The notes: generated by a model from the sequence alone, not told the origin. Counted from the stretch's first letter, positions 1 through 10,369 are shown. The stretch is 64,000 bases of DNA from Telmatobacter sp. DSM 110680 (GCF_039994875.1 NZ_CP121196.1:3658001-3722000), one strand, 5' to 3'. Numbers and translations: made by a program.

Positions 1-179
1 TCCACCATCGGTCACAGGAATCAGATTTATTAACATGCATTTCATTCAGTTGCGAACTCGAATTAAAATCGGTCGACTTCCCGCGCCAACCACGGGCTGT
101 CCGGCCATCCCTCTCGCTCGCTAGACCCAACAGTTTGAGCACGGCTCGCAACTCCATCAAATCTTCAAAGGTCGTATAG

Positions 180-3100
180 TTGAATATGGGCTTCCCCCAC
201 CGGCATTCATCCCGTCGTACGCTCACCACACCGGCACATTCTGCCGCAGGCGGTCCATTCTCGCCGTTGCCCTCCTACATCGAAGGCAGCCTGATCGATC
301 CGCGTTTCGACTCTGATTCTTGCGGCGTTGGCTTCGTCGCGCAGCTCTCTGCCGTCCCCTCGCACCGGATTCTCGACCACGCGCTTGGCGCCCTCGCCCG
401 TCTGGAACACCGCGGCGCGGTTGCTGCGGACGGCAAATCCAGCGACGGCGTTGGAGTTACCACTTCCATCCCACGAGAATGGCTCTTGGCTCAATCCAGC
501 CTCACCCTCGATGAAAGCAGCCCCCTCGGCGTGGCCGTCCTTTTCCTCCCGCCCGATGACACTGCCCAACGCGCGGAGATCGAAGCTGCCCTCTTCGAGC
601 AGGACATGGAAGTGCTTACCTGGCGTCCTGTACCCATACGCCCTGAAGTACTAGGCGAAATTGCAGCCTCGTCTCGCCCAGAAATCTGGCACCTGCTCAT
701 CACCTCCGACGACACTGAATTCTTCGATCGCCGACTCTTCCTCGCGCGCAAGCAGTTCGAACGCTCCGGACTCGCCGGCTATTTCGTGAGCATCTCGTCC
801 ACCACCCTCATCTATAAGGCGCTCTGTGCCGGACGCCTGCTGTCGGAGTTCTATCCCGACCTCGCCGACCCTAACTTCAAAACGCCCTTCGCGCTCTTTC
901 ATCAGCGCTATGCTACGAACGTTCTCCCATCCTGGGAGAGAGCACAGCCCTTCCGCACTCTCGCACACAACGGCGAAATCAACACCATCTGGGGAAATCG
1001 GGCGCGCATGGAAGCTCGCGCCGCTACGCTCCCACTCGACGTCTATCCAGTTCTCACTGATGGTGGCTCCGATTCCACATCACTCGATGAAATCGTCGAT
1101 CTGCTCGCTCATAACGGCCGGACCGTCGGCGAAGCCGTGCGCATGATCGTACCTCCCGCCAACCCCGGCAACTCTTCTTCGTTTTTGCAATATAGCGGTG
1201 ACTGTATCGAGCCGTGGGACGGTCCCGCAGCGCTTGCATTCACCGATGGCCATCAGGTAGGCGCCATTCTCGACCGCAACGGCTTGCGCCCTTGCCGATT
1301 CGCGCTCGACGACACAGGTCTCGTTGTTGCTGGTTCCGAAGCCGGTCTCGTGGATATGGATCCCGACCACATCCTGCACAGCGGTCGCCTCGGGCCCGGC
1401 CAGATGATCATCGCCGATCTCGACTTCCATCGTTTCTTCGAGAACGATGAGATCCTGCGCATCTATGACGCCAAGCGCCAGTACCAGGACCTGGTCAGCG
1501 AAGACGTGCTGCTCGAAGAATCAATTGAAGCGCCGCCAGCGCTCGCCGCATCCGAACTCAATCGTCTTCAGCACCGCTTCGGTTACACGCGCGAAGACGT
1601 GCGCATGATCATCCAGCCCATGGTCACCGATGGCAAGGATGCAGTCTGGTCCATGGGGGACGACACTTCCATCGCCCCGCTGGCCCGCGCGCCGCGCCCT
1701 CTCTACGCCTTCTTCCGCCAGCGATTCGCGCAGGTCACCAACCCGCCAATCGATCCGCTGCGCGAAACCGTAGTGCTGCAGACGCACACTCGCCTTGGCC
1801 CCTGGCCGCACATCTTCGAATTGCGCGAGCCTCTTCCGGGCCTCTCTCTACGCTCTCCGATTCTCTCGCTAGGACAGATGCACGCCCTCGTACAAGGCCA
1901 ACATCCGCAGGCTGAGAAGATGCCGCACGCCGTCCTCCACTGCCTGTACACACCCGAGACCACGCTTGAAATCGCAGTCGACATTCTCGTGCAGCGTGCT
2001 ATCGAACTCGTCGCTAACGGCGCATCGCTGCTCATCCTCACCGATCGCGGCGCCACTCCTGAAGCTTTGCCGGTCCCCATGGCGATGGCTGCCGGCGCCG
2101 TGCATCTTGCCCTCACTCGCGCCGGCGTTCGCGCTGAAGTCGGTCTCGCCGTCGAAGCTGCCGATTGCCGCGAAATTCACCACGTCGCGGTCCTGCTCGG
2201 CCTCGGCGTGGGCGCCATCTGTCCCTGGCTCGCGCTTGAAACCGCCCGCAATCTCAATCCCGAGAACGGTGAGAGGAATCTCCTCCACGCATTGGAACTC
2301 GGCCTTGCCAAGGTCATGTCGAAGATGGGCATCAGCGTCGTCGACAGCTATCGCGGCGCGCATCTCTTCGACGCCATCGGCATCTCGCAGCACGTCGTCG
2401 ACAAATGTTTTGCCGGCGTACCAACGCCCATCGGCGGCATCGGCTTTACTGAAATTGAGAACTACGTCCGCCAGCTTTGGAACGCCGCACCCGTCATCGA
2501 AGACTCTCCAAACAAAGGTCCTGCAGAATTCGTCTCCGCTCCCATCCGCGAACTTCCTGACTACGGATTCGTCCGCTTCCGCAAAGCCGATGAGGCTGAA
2601 TCGCACTCCTGGCAGCCCACGACCGTGCGAGCTCTGCAAACCGTTGTCGGTTCCACCAAGCAGGGAGCCGCGCTGGCTCTTACCCCCTTCGCTACATTCG
2701 CCGCGCAGGCCATCGAAGCCGAGCCCACAAATCTTCGCGATCTTCTGGAAATTCGTCCCGCAGGCCCGGAACTCGCACTCGATCAAATCGCGCCGGCCAG
2801 CACCATCACCCGCACGTTTATCGCCAGTGCCATGTCTTTTGGTTCTCTCTCACCTGAAGCGCATCAGACCATCACCGAAGCCATGAATCTCCTCGGTGCG
2901 CGTTCCAACACCGGCGAAGGTGGCGAAGATCCCGCCGTCTACGCACCCGTCAACGGTGCTCCATCGCTGCTCAACAACAAGATCAAGCAGGTGGCTAGCG
3001 CGCGTTTCGGCGTCACAGCGGAGTACCTCGCCCACGCGGAAGAACTCGAAATCAAAATTGCGCAAGGAGCCAAGCCCGGCGAAGGCGGCCAACTTCCCGG

Positions 3101-4673
3101 CCACAAGGTCACCGAACTCATCGCCCGCCTGCGTCACGCGCAGCCCGGCATGCAACTCATCTCGCCGCCGCCGCACCACGACATCTATTCCATCGAAGAT
3201 CTCGCGCAACTCATCTGGGATCTCAAGCGCGCCAACCCGCGTGCAGCCGTCGGCGTCAAGCTCGTATCCGGATGCGGCATCGGCACCATTGCCGCAGGCG
3301 TCGCCAAGGCCTATGCCGACTACATCGTTATCGCCGGACACTCCGGCGGCACGGGAGCCAGCCCGCTTTCCAGCATCAAGTACGCCGGCAATCCTTGGGA
3401 ACTGGGCCTGGCCGAAGCACAGCAGGTCCTCATCCATAACGGCCTTCGCGGCCGCGTCCGACTGCGCACCGATGGAGGTCTCCGCACAGCGCGCGACATC
3501 GTCATCGCAGCTCTGCTCGGTGCTGACGAGTTCGCCTTCGGCACTGCCGTCCTTATCGCGCTCGGCTGCGACATGGCCCGGCAGTGTCATCTCAACACCT
3601 GCCCCACCGGCATCGCCACCCAGCGGCCCGACCTTCGCGCGAAATTCCGCGGCAAGCCGGAACACGTCGTCCGTCTCTTCACGGAACTTGCCGCAGAGGT
3701 CCGCCAGCTTTTAGCCAAACTCGGCCTGCCTTCGCTTGCAGCTGCCACTGGCCGTACTGATCTGCTGGAGCAGGTCCGCTTCAACGCCGGCCTCGATCTC
3801 AAGCCCGTCCTCGCTGCCACGACGGTCGCCGTGGCAACCGGAAATCCCATTCGTTGGGAAGGGAAGCGCAACGACCGCCCCGAGCCGCACGCGCCCATCG
3901 ATGATGCCTGGGTCGAGCCTGCGCTGACCGCATACAAATCTGGACAACCTTACGTCCTCGACGCCCGCGTCACCAATGAAGACCGCACCCTCGGCGCGCG
4001 CCTCGCTGGTCAAATCGCGCACAACCGGACCGACAATCCCGGCGCCATCGGATCCACTCTCACCTTCAATCTCAAAGGCGTGGCAGGCCAATCCTTCGGC
4101 GCGTTCAACACCACGGGCATGGTTCTCAATTTAGAAGGCCTAGCCAACGACTTCGTCGGTAAGGGCCTCTGCGGCGGCGAACTCGTCATCCGTGGGCGCG
4201 GTCGCGTCGCTCTGCAAAGTGCGGATCATACGCTGCTCGGTAACGTCGCACTCTACGGTGCAACCAGCGGATCGCTCTTCGCCGCGGGCCGTGCCGGCGA
4301 GCGCTTCGCCGTACGAAACTCCGGAGGACGCGCCATCGTCGAAGGCGTTGGGGATCACGGCTGCGAATACATGACCGGAGGCCTCGCCGTAATCCTCGGC
4401 CGCACCGGCATCAATTTCGGCGCGGGCATGACTGGCGGTCTCGCCTGGGTCTACGACGAAGACGGCGACTTCCTCAGCAGCAATCGTTACCACGCCGACT
4501 TCCTTCAACCCGATACGTGGGATCAACTCGACATTGCCAGCCGCGAATCGATACATGACTTGGTAGCCTTGCACGCCGACAAAACCGCCAGCACCCGCGC
4601 GCAATGGCTGCTCGCAAACTGGCAGACCGAGGCACAAAAATTCGTCCGCCTCACTCCGAAGCCGCAAGCTTGA
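180..4673 (+). CDS. gltB: Glutamate synthase large subunit (GOGAT alpha)
   Basis: Transfers the amide nitrogen of glutamine to 2-oxoglutarate in cytoplasmic ammonia assimilation. At 1497 aa it has the full family length. Domains in order: class II glutamine amidotransferase with nucleophile Cys48 (in DSDSCGVGF, exposed after propeptide cleavage) to about residue 430; central domain; FMN-binding synthase domain about 830-1190; C-terminal GXGXG beta-helix about 1250-1440. The 3Fe-4S ligands are Cys1130, Cys1136 and Cys1141 (C-x5-C-x4-C). The start is either TTG at 180, with AAAGG about 8 bases upstream, or ATG at 186. The small subunit gltD is not adjacent downstream; it may lie upstream of the window. 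Confidence 0.96.
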   Translation: MNMGFPHRHSSRRTLTTPAHSAAGGPFSPLPSYIEGSLIDPRFDSDSCGVGFVAQLSAVPSHRILDHALGALARLEHRGAVAADGKSSDGVGVTTSIPREWLLAQSSLTLDESSPLGVAVLFLPPDDTAQRAEIEAALFEQDMEVLTWRPVPIRPEVLGEIAASSRPEIWHLLITSDDTEFFDRRLFLARKQFERSGLAGYFVSISSTTLIYKALCAGRLLSEFYPDLADPNFKTPFALFHQRYATNVLPSWERAQPFRTLAHNGEINTIWGNRARMEARAATLPLDVYPVLTDGGSDSTSLDEIVDLLAHNGRTVGEAVRMIVPPANPGNSSSFLQYSGDCIEPWDGPAALAFTDGHQVGAILDRNGLRPCRFALDDTGLVVAGSEAGLVDMDPDHILHSGRLGPGQMIIADLDFHRFFENDEILRIYDAKRQYQDLVSEDVLLEESIEAPPALAASELNRLQHRFGYTREDVRMIIQPMVTDGKDAVWSMGDDTSIAPLARAPRPLYAFFRQRFAQVTNPPIDPLRETVVLQTHTRLGPWPHIFELREPLPGLSLRSPILSLGQMHALVQGQHPQAEKMPHAVLHCLYTPETTLEIAVDILVQRAIELVANGASLLILTDRGATPEALPVPMAMAAGAVHLALTRAGVRAEVGLAVEAADCREIHHVAVLLGLGVGAICPWLALETARNLNPENGERNLLHALELGLAKVMSKMGISVVDSYRGAHLFDAIGISQHVVDKCFAGVPTPIGGIGFTEIENYVRQLWNAAPVIEDSPNKGPAEFVSAPIRELPDYGFVRFRKADEAESHSWQPTTVRALQTVVGSTKQGAALALTPFATFAAQAIEAEPTNLRDLLEIRPAGPELALDQIAPASTITRTFIASAMSFGSLSPEAHQTITEAMNLLGARSNTGEGGEDPAVYAPVNGAPSLLNNKIKQVASARFGVTAEYLAHAEELEIKIAQGAKPGEGGQLPGHKVTELIARLRHAQPGMQLISPPPHHDIYSIEDLAQLIWDLKRANPRAAVGVKLVSGCGIGTIAAGVAKAYADYIVIAGHSGGTGASPLSSIKYAGNPWELGLAEAQQVLIHNGLRGRVRLRTDGGLRTARDIVIAALLGADEFAFGTAVLIALGCDMARQCHLNTCPTGIATQRPDLRAKFRGKPEHVVRLFTELAAEVRQLLAKLGLPSLAAATGRTDLLEQVRFNAGLDLKPVLAATTVAVATGNPIRWEGKRNDRPEPHAPIDDAWVEPALTAYKSGQPYVLDARVTNEDRTLGARLAGQIAHNRTDNPGAIGSTLTFNLKGVAGQSFGAFNTTGMVLNLEGLANDFVGKGLCGGELVIRGRGRVALQSADHTLLGNVALYGATSGSLFAAGRAGERFAVRNSGGRAIVEGVGDHGCEYMTGGLAVILGRTGINFGAGMTGGLAWVYDEDGDFLSSNRYHADFLQPDTWDQLDIASRESIHDLVALHADKTASTRAQWLLANWQTEAQKFVRLTPKPQA

Positions 4674-4711
4674 TCAATTCAAATGGCAAGTAATGTGGCG
4701 GAGAGGTCTGT

Positions 4712-6043
4712 TTAGTTAACCAGCATCTCTTTCATCAGACTTTCTTGTCGATTGCGCATCTGCCCGGCACGCTCAAGCATCTCCTTGAGTGTCTCTTGCG
4801 TGCTGCCGCCGGAAGTCGTCACGTGGCCCATGCTCAACTGCAACGGAATCATCCGTCCGCTCCTGGCATTTCGCGTTGCCGCAACAGCCTCTAGCCGCAT
4901 TGCAGCCACCGAGATGCCCGCGCGATCAAACTGGCCCGCTACCGCGAATTCGTCTCCGCCGATCCGTCCCTTGATGTCAGACTCGCGGAACGTCGCCTTC
5001 AGAATCTCGCCAGTCTCGCGCAACGCCGCGGCTGAAGCATCGGGGCCCAGTTCCGAATGAACTTGCGCCAGGTTTTCAAGATTCACGAACAATACCGAGA
5101 ATGGGACATTCGTTCGTTGCGCCAGTCGCAACGCATGTTCAGCCAGCATGTGAAAGCCTCTGAAGTTATAGAGCCGCGTCGCTTCATCGCGCAGAATCAA
5201 GTCGTGAATCTCGTTCTCCATTTTGCTGATACGCCAGGAAAAAAAGAGCAGGATGCCGACCGCAACAGCGACTGCCGCCGATCCAAGCAGCGCCGCATTA
5301 AGATGGCTTGCCCCGTTCCGGTTCATCCACGCGTTCAGCGTCTCCCAGGCAAAAGGAAGCAACAGCAAAATAGGTGCGAAGATACGCGCCAGGTTGCTTC
5401 CTATTCCAGCGCCTAGAAAGATAGAGAAAACGCCTCGCTCCGCCTGACGCATGGTCACCACAACCGTCAGTGCAATCAAGCAGGCAAAAGCTGGTGCGTT
5501 ATGTTCGGTTGAGTTAGCCCCAAATAGTCTGAAGTTGCCGTAGACCGCATCCGCAAATAGCAGAAGATCCAGAAGACAGAGGCAGCACATTGCCCCATCA
5601 ACGATGCGATTAATCAGCCAGTTCTGGTTGTCGATCAAGACGACGATCAAGGTCAGCAGAACAAAACCAAATGCGAGCCGCGCCGGAGGAAAGATAATCT
5701 GCTGGGATTGCGAGGCCACGTTTCCCGCACGACTCCAGAAAACCACTACCGACGCTGCAAAGATCGCCAGGAGGTTCGCCGCTCGCGTCGCATAGCTGAA
5801 TACAGCGCCATCCAATTCTGTTCCCGATAGCGTGAGGCTCAATCCGCACAGCAATGACGTCACAAAAAGAGGCACAGCGCCACGTGCCGCCGCAGCCGAA
5901 CCGCCGATTCCCAATAACTGCAGCAGCCCGAATAGAATGCTCATCGCAGCCAGAATCAAGCAGACACGTTGCAGCGATCGCGCCGCGCGAAAAAGTTTCG
6001 GATCGGGGAGCACGTTCAACGTATCTGGAGCATTCTCATTCAT
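4712..6043 (-). CDS. Membrane-bound diguanylate cyclase (GGDEF)
   Basis: Predicted to make cyclic di-GMP from two GTP at the inner membrane. The N-terminal ~240 residues hold about six to eight hydrophobic segments without a recognisable sensor family. A GGDEF domain follows, with an intact GGDEF motif at residues 362-366 and an inhibitory I-site RESD (RxxD) at 353-356, exactly five residues upstream. There is no EAL domain. It lies just downstream of a second, clearly related GGDEF gene on the same strand, with about 107 bases between them. The two share the membrane-domain pattern (ARxFAPxLL) and the cyclase domain, so they look like a tandem duplication. No strong Shine-Dalgarno precedes the ATG. 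Confidence 0.9.
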   Translation of the reverse strand: MNENAPDTLNVLPDPKLFRAARSLQRVCLILAAMSILFGLLQLLGIGGSAAAARGAVPLFVTSLLCGLSLTLSGTELDGAVFSYATRAANLLAIFAASVVVFWSRAGNVASQSQQIIFPPARLAFGFVLLTLIVVLIDNQNWLINRIVDGAMCCLCLLDLLLFADAVYGNFRLFGANSTEHNAPAFACLIALTVVVTMRQAERGVFSIFLGAGIGSNLARIFAPILLLLPFAWETLNAWMNRNGASHLNAALLGSAAVAVAVGILLFFSWRISKMENEIHDLILRDEATRLYNFRGFHMLAEHALRLAQRTNVPFSVLFVNLENLAQVHSELGPDASAAALRETGEILKATFRESDIKGRIGGDEFAVAGQFDRAGISVAAMRLEAVAATRNARSGRMIPLQLSMGHVTTSGGSTQETLKEMLERAGQMRNRQESLMKEMLVN

Positions 6044-6150
6044 GCAGTTCGATTAACGGATCTTTCTGTTCAAATAGCCATTCACATCCAGATTCAAAAG
6101 CAGTCCAGCATCCCAAACATTGCGAACGCCTCAAGCGCGCAGTTGAGCCC

Positions 6151-7521
6151 TCACGCCCGCGCCACCTTTTTGCTTCGCTTCTCCCGGTACATCGCCTCAT
6201 CGGCACGCCGCACCAGTTCCTTCAAACTCTCCGTCGAAGGGTGGTCGAGCGTCACATACCCAACACTCAGGCTCAGCGGATACTTCCTTGTTACCGCTGC
6301 GTTGCGTTGTTCCGCCATCGACTTCAATCGCGACGCAGCGAGTTCAATTCCCACCATGCTGAATTGCCCAGCAACCACAAACTCGTCGCCGCCAAAGCGG
6401 CCTTTCACGTCCGTCTCGCGGAAGCAGGCCATCACTACTTCTCCGGTCTCCGCCAGATACGAGGAGCCCATGTTGTGGCCCAGGTCGTCATTGATTTTTT
6501 TCAAACCGTCCAGATCAATAAACAACACCGAGAAGGGAAGCTCCGCGCGTTGCGCCAGCCGCAATGTCTGCTCGCCGAGCAGGTAAAAGCCGCGCATGTT
6601 GTAAAGCCCGGTGAGTTCGTCGCGGAGGGTCAGGTCGTGGATCTCTTTTTCCATGGAATTGATGCGCCAGACGAGCACCAGCAACAACACCATCGAGAGC
6701 CCCGCCGCCAGCGATGTCAAAATAGCTGCCCCGTATTGCTCCGGCACCAGGTCCTTGAGGAGGAACCGCGTTCGCGCTACTTCAATCAGGAAGGGAATTA
6801 CGAGCAGCACCGGCGCGAAACCACGGGCGATCCTGCTGCCGATCCCGGCACCCACAAAAATCGACCATACACCCTGCGCAGCTTGCCTCATAGCAACGAC
6901 CCACGTCAGCAGCACCAGGCAGGTCAAAATCAGTGGCGAAATCATGTTGTCCGCTGACAGCCGCAGAAGCCCAACGGCGCCAAACATGTTCTCGCTCAGA
7001 AGTACGAGCGTCATCAGGCACATCAGCGGGACCAAACCGTCCGCGACGCGCTTTAGAAATGCCCCGCTGCTGTTTACCAACATCATTGCCAGGCTCAGCA
7101 GCACAAATGCGGTCGGCGAGTGCACCGGAAGTCCGCCGGTATTGCCCGGGGCTCTATCCGCCTCCAGCAGCGTATCCACAGCAGGAAAGAGCCGGAAGGT
7201 AGACTCGAGCAGGATCAGGACTGCCAAAATTCCCGCCTGCGCTGCGATGTATCGTGCCGCCCGGGGAAGCGAAAGATGATTTCCAGGCTCCGAGATTGCT
7301 AGACTTAGCGCGCAGAGCAAAACCGTCAGAGCCATGGGGATACTCATCCGCGTTGCAAATGCGGGCAAATAGGTCGCAAATGGTGGATAGATCCAACTGG
7401 AAAAAACCGTGAGGGCGATCAGCGCCACTATCCCCAGGCAGACCTGTTGCACGACCGCAAGCTTCTCGACGAGAGCCGGGTCCGGCTCTCCGGGAGGCAG
7501 GGTTGCAGTGCGCAGAGGCAT
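6151..7521 (-). CDS. Membrane-bound diguanylate cyclase (GGDEF), paralogue
   Basis: Second predicted cyclic di-GMP synthase, about 456 aa. It has a multi-spanning N-terminal half and a C-terminal cyclase domain with GGDEF at residues 377-381 and I-site RETD five residues before it. The catalytic surroundings (GRFGGDEFVVAGQF) nearly match those of the neighbour at 4712-6043, supporting duplication. I chose the ATG at 7521 (MPLRTATLPPG). The frame stays open to a TTG at 7593, and neither start has a convincing ribosome site. The C-terminus ends in a lysine/arginine-rich tail (YREKRSKKVARA). Confidence 0.9.
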   Translation of the reverse strand: MPLRTATLPPGEPDPALVEKLAVVQQVCLGIVALIALTVFSSWIYPPFATYLPAFATRMSIPMALTVLLCALSLAISEPGNHLSLPRAARYIAAQAGILAVLILLESTFRLFPAVDTLLEADRAPGNTGGLPVHSPTAFVLLSLAMMLVNSSGAFLKRVADGLVPLMCLMTLVLLSENMFGAVGLLRLSADNMISPLILTCLVLLTWVVAMRQAAQGVWSIFVGAGIGSRIARGFAPVLLVIPFLIEVARTRFLLKDLVPEQYGAAILTSLAAGLSMVLLLVLVWRINSMEKEIHDLTLRDELTGLYNMRGFYLLGEQTLRLAQRAELPFSVLFIDLDGLKKINDDLGHNMGSSYLAETGEVVMACFRETDVKGRFGGDEFVVAGQFSMVGIELAASRLKSMAEQRNAAVTRKYPLSLSVGYVTLDHPSTESLKELVRRADEAMYREKRSKKVARA

Positions 7522-7762
7522 GGCGTAGGCGGCAAAAGATGCGTTTGGCTGGAGTGATCTTATCGCAATCCGACCTGCTCTCTGTATGACCAAACTGGTT
7601 CATTTAAAACGGAAGTTTGTCCCGAAACCTTGCAGAACACAGGGGCTTATGCTCTCCTGCCCGATCCCGGGGCATTCCAGCCCTCGACCCATGCCGCATC
7701 CTCTCACTGTTACACTCTCCCTTGACCTGAATTCAACCTATTGAACGAAAAGAACGCCTGAC

Positions 7763-9562
7763 ATGACACCCGCTCCGCTTTCCACCCTTAACGACCTCTT
7801 CTGCCGCGTTACAGGGGCCAGAAACCCTCGCGCGATCCTCTGGCAGGACGAGTTCGGCAGTTGGCAACCCCTCTCTTCGGATCAGATCTACCAGCGGGTC
7901 CACACATTGGCCGAGGCTTTCTTAAGCTGGGGTGCAAAAAAAGGCGACACCATCGCCCTCATCGGCGAAAACCGCTGGGAATGGGCCGTGGCCGACTTCG
8001 CCATTCTCGCCATCAATGCGGTCAACGTCCCCGTTTATCCGACGCTTACCGGCGATCAGATTGCCCTCCTCCTGGCCGACGCGGGCTGCCGTATTGCAGT
8101 GGTTTCCACCCGGCAGCAATTCGAAAAGCTTAACGCCGTTCGCTCCCAGACGCAGTTGGAACGGATCTTGATCATGGATCACGAAGCTCCAGAAGGCGCC
8201 ATCGCGTTTTCCAAAATTCTTTCCGGCGGTGATGATGCCGGGCCGTACCGCGATCCGGTTTTTGACGCTCTCGTGCGCTCCGTCGAGCCAGACGACCTTG
8301 CCACTCTCATCTACACATCGGGAACCACCGGCGAGCCCAAAGGCGTCATGCTCACCCATGGAAACATTGCATGCAACCAGAATATTGCCGCTCGCGAGTT
8401 TCATTTCGATGAGACTGACGCGTGCATATCGTTTCTCCCCTTGTCGCACATCACCGCGCGCGCACTCGACTACGTGATGTACGGCCACGGCGCACAGGTC
8501 GCTTATTGCTCCCAGTTCGACAAGCTGCCCCAGGCTATGAAGGAGATTCGCCCCACCGTTTTTGTTGGCGTTCCGCGCGTTTACGAGAAAATTCGCCAGG
8601 CCGTCGAGCAGAAATCGGCAGCCTCGCCTGTAAAAAAACGGCTTCTGGCATGGGCGCTTAGCGTAGGTGCGCGCCACCGCGACAGCGTTTACGCCGGCCA
8701 TCAACCTTCTTCATTCTTTTGGAAGCTTGCCAACAAGCTTGTCTATGGCAAGGTTCGTGAAGCCTTCGGTGGTCGCGTCAAAGTCTGGGTCTCCGGCGGC
8801 GCGCCCCTCGGTATCGACACTGCAAAATGGTTTGCCTCTGCAGGCATTGCCGTCTGGGAGGGGTACGGCCTCACCGAAACTTCACCGGTCATTGCCCTCA
8901 ATAATCCTGCGACGCAGCGCATGGGGGCCGTCGGAAAACCGCTGTCCAACGTTGAACTCAAATTTGCCGACGATGGCGAACTCCTTGTCCGAGGCCCGTC
9001 CGTTTTCATTGGCTACTGGCATAAGCCCCAGGCGAATTCCGAGTGTTTCGACGCTGACGGCTGGTTTCGGACGGGCGATATCGCCCACCTCGACGACGAT
9101 GGATTTCTCTACATCACCGATCGCAAAAAAGAGCTGCTCAAAACCTCCGGCGGCAAACTTGTTGCGCCGCAGCCCATCGAAAGCAAGTTGAAGAATTCCG
9201 TGATGGTTGGTCAGGTTGCGCTTATTGGCGACAAGCACAAGTTCATTACGGCGATCATTTCGCCCAACTTCGCCGCGTTGGAGTCCTGGGCTAACCATGC
9301 GGGTATGGAAGTTTCCGATCGCCGCGCCTTGGTAGCCGACAGCCGCGTTTTCGCGCTGTATGGCGAAGTCGTGCGCGAAGCCAATGCAGGGCTCGCCAAC
9401 TTCGAAACCATCAAACGTTTTCGCCTGGTTGCCGATGAATGGTCGCAGGATACCGGCGAGCTCACCCCATCGATGAAGCTCAAGAGACGTGTGATCAGTG
9501 CCAAGTACGCGGCGGTGATCGACGAGCTCTACGCGGACGAAGCAACCGCGCGCGCCGAATAG
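7763..9562 (+). CDS. Long-chain acyl-CoA synthetase (AMP-forming)
   Basis: Activates fatty acids to acyl-CoA through an acyl-adenylate, using ATP and CoA. The 599-aa protein has the adenylate-forming family signature YTSGTTGEPKGVML at about residues 184-197, the GYGLTET motif near 373 and the TGD-x-DGFLYITDRKKE hinge near 435-455. Overall it resembles the FAA1/COG1022 type of synthetase, which is longer than plain FadD. It stands alone on the plus strand; its last 68 bases overlap the 3' end of a convergent membrane-protein gene. The exact chain-length preference cannot be read from sequence. Confidence 0.93.
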   Translation: MTPAPLSTLNDLFCRVTGARNPRAILWQDEFGSWQPLSSDQIYQRVHTLAEAFLSWGAKKGDTIALIGENRWEWAVADFAILAINAVNVPVYPTLTGDQIALLLADAGCRIAVVSTRQQFEKLNAVRSQTQLERILIMDHEAPEGAIAFSKILSGGDDAGPYRDPVFDALVRSVEPDDLATLIYTSGTTGEPKGVMLTHGNIACNQNIAAREFHFDETDACISFLPLSHITARALDYVMYGHGAQVAYCSQFDKLPQAMKEIRPTVFVGVPRVYEKIRQAVEQKSAASPVKKRLLAWALSVGARHRDSVYAGHQPSSFFWKLANKLVYGKVREAFGGRVKVWVSGGAPLGIDTAKWFASAGIAVWEGYGLTETSPVIALNNPATQRMGAVGKPLSNVELKFADDGELLVRGPSVFIGYWHKPQANSECFDADGWFRTGDIAHLDDDGFLYITDRKKELLKTSGGKLVAPQPIESKLKNSVMVGQVALIGDKHKFITAIISPNFAALESWANHAGMEVSDRRALVADSRVFALYGEVVREANAGLANFETIKRFRLVADEWSQDTGELTPSMKLKRRVISAKYAAVIDELYADEATARAE

Positions 9563-10157
9563 GTGTCTCGAGTCGCCCGATCTCTTTTCGGAAAACTCCG
9601 CGCTTGCTCCACATGATCTGTAATCCCCGGAAGAACGGCGCGCCCCACGCTCCCACCGCAAGAATGCTCCCAAAGAGGATGACCGCGTCGATGCTCATGC
9701 GCCCTTCGCGCGACCAGTAGTCATTCGGATCGAGATTGAGCCAGAGCGAGAATTCATCCAGAGTCAGCGCCGCACCGGCGCCATAGCTGACGCTCATTAG
9801 CCTGCTGAAGAAGATCGAAAGCGGGGAATGACTCCGCCCCAGATCGAGCAACCATCCATAGCCCACCAGCAGCAGGATGAGGATTCCCCAAACCAGGTGA
9901 TGGATATGATGTCCGCGCACCACCACCCAGTTGAATGGCCCATGGTTGTGCGTGATCATTCTCACCAGCAAACGCACGCCCGCAAAGGTAATCAGGAACG
10001 AAACTGACGCAATGAACATGCGTCGTCGCGGCCGATCCGGGATCGTCGACCGCACGATAAAGCCCAGCCGCGTCAGCTGCAGCAATACCAGCAGCAAAAC
10101 CACAACCAGGCTCGAAAACGCCAGCAGGATCAGGGCTCCGCTACCGGGCATCGACAT
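9495..10157 (-). CDS. Integral membrane protein of unknown function
   Basis: 220-aa protein with about five hydrophobic segments: residues 7-30, 47-65, 85-105, a short one near 120-135, and 160-178. A histidine cluster (GHHIHH) precedes the third, and acidic residues follow the fourth (LDEFSLWLNLDPNDYW). The family looks conserved, but I cannot assign a function. The ATG at 10157 has GGAG very close upstream, so an ATG six bases further in is also possible. The arginine-rich C-terminus is encoded in the 68-base overlap with the convergent acyl-CoA synthetase gene, and may be shaped by that overlap. Confidence 0.75.
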   Translation of the reverse strand: MSMPGSGALILLAFSSLVVVLLLVLLQLTRLGFIVRSTIPDRPRRRMFIASVSFLITFAGVRLLVRMITHNHGPFNWVVVRGHHIHHLVWGILILLLVGYGWLLDLGRSHSPLSIFFSRLMSVSYGAGAALTLDEFSLWLNLDPNDYWSREGRMSIDAVILFGSILAVGAWGAPFFRGLQIMWSKRGVFRKEIGRLETPIRRARLLRPRRARRSPPRTWH

Positions 10158-10369
10158 ACTCTCCTATTCAAACACCCCCGCGTGCCTTTCCACCGAGCTA
10201 ATTCGCAGCTGGCTTATCTCGAGCCGAGTGAGCGCGGTCACTATAGCCCTTTACAGGCGCGCTTATACTGGTTAAGGCGTCGAGAGCGGCGATCAGTACT
10301 GCGCGCCCGACCAATATAGGTATCTCCGGTGCGGCGCTGCCGCCCGAATTCGATCAGGAGAAATTTAAG

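Noticed and set aside
5854..6957. 367-codon plus-strand frame spanning both diguanylate cyclase genes
   Set aside because: Runs antisense through two genes and their gap, with no ribosome site and His/Arg/Gln-rich composition.
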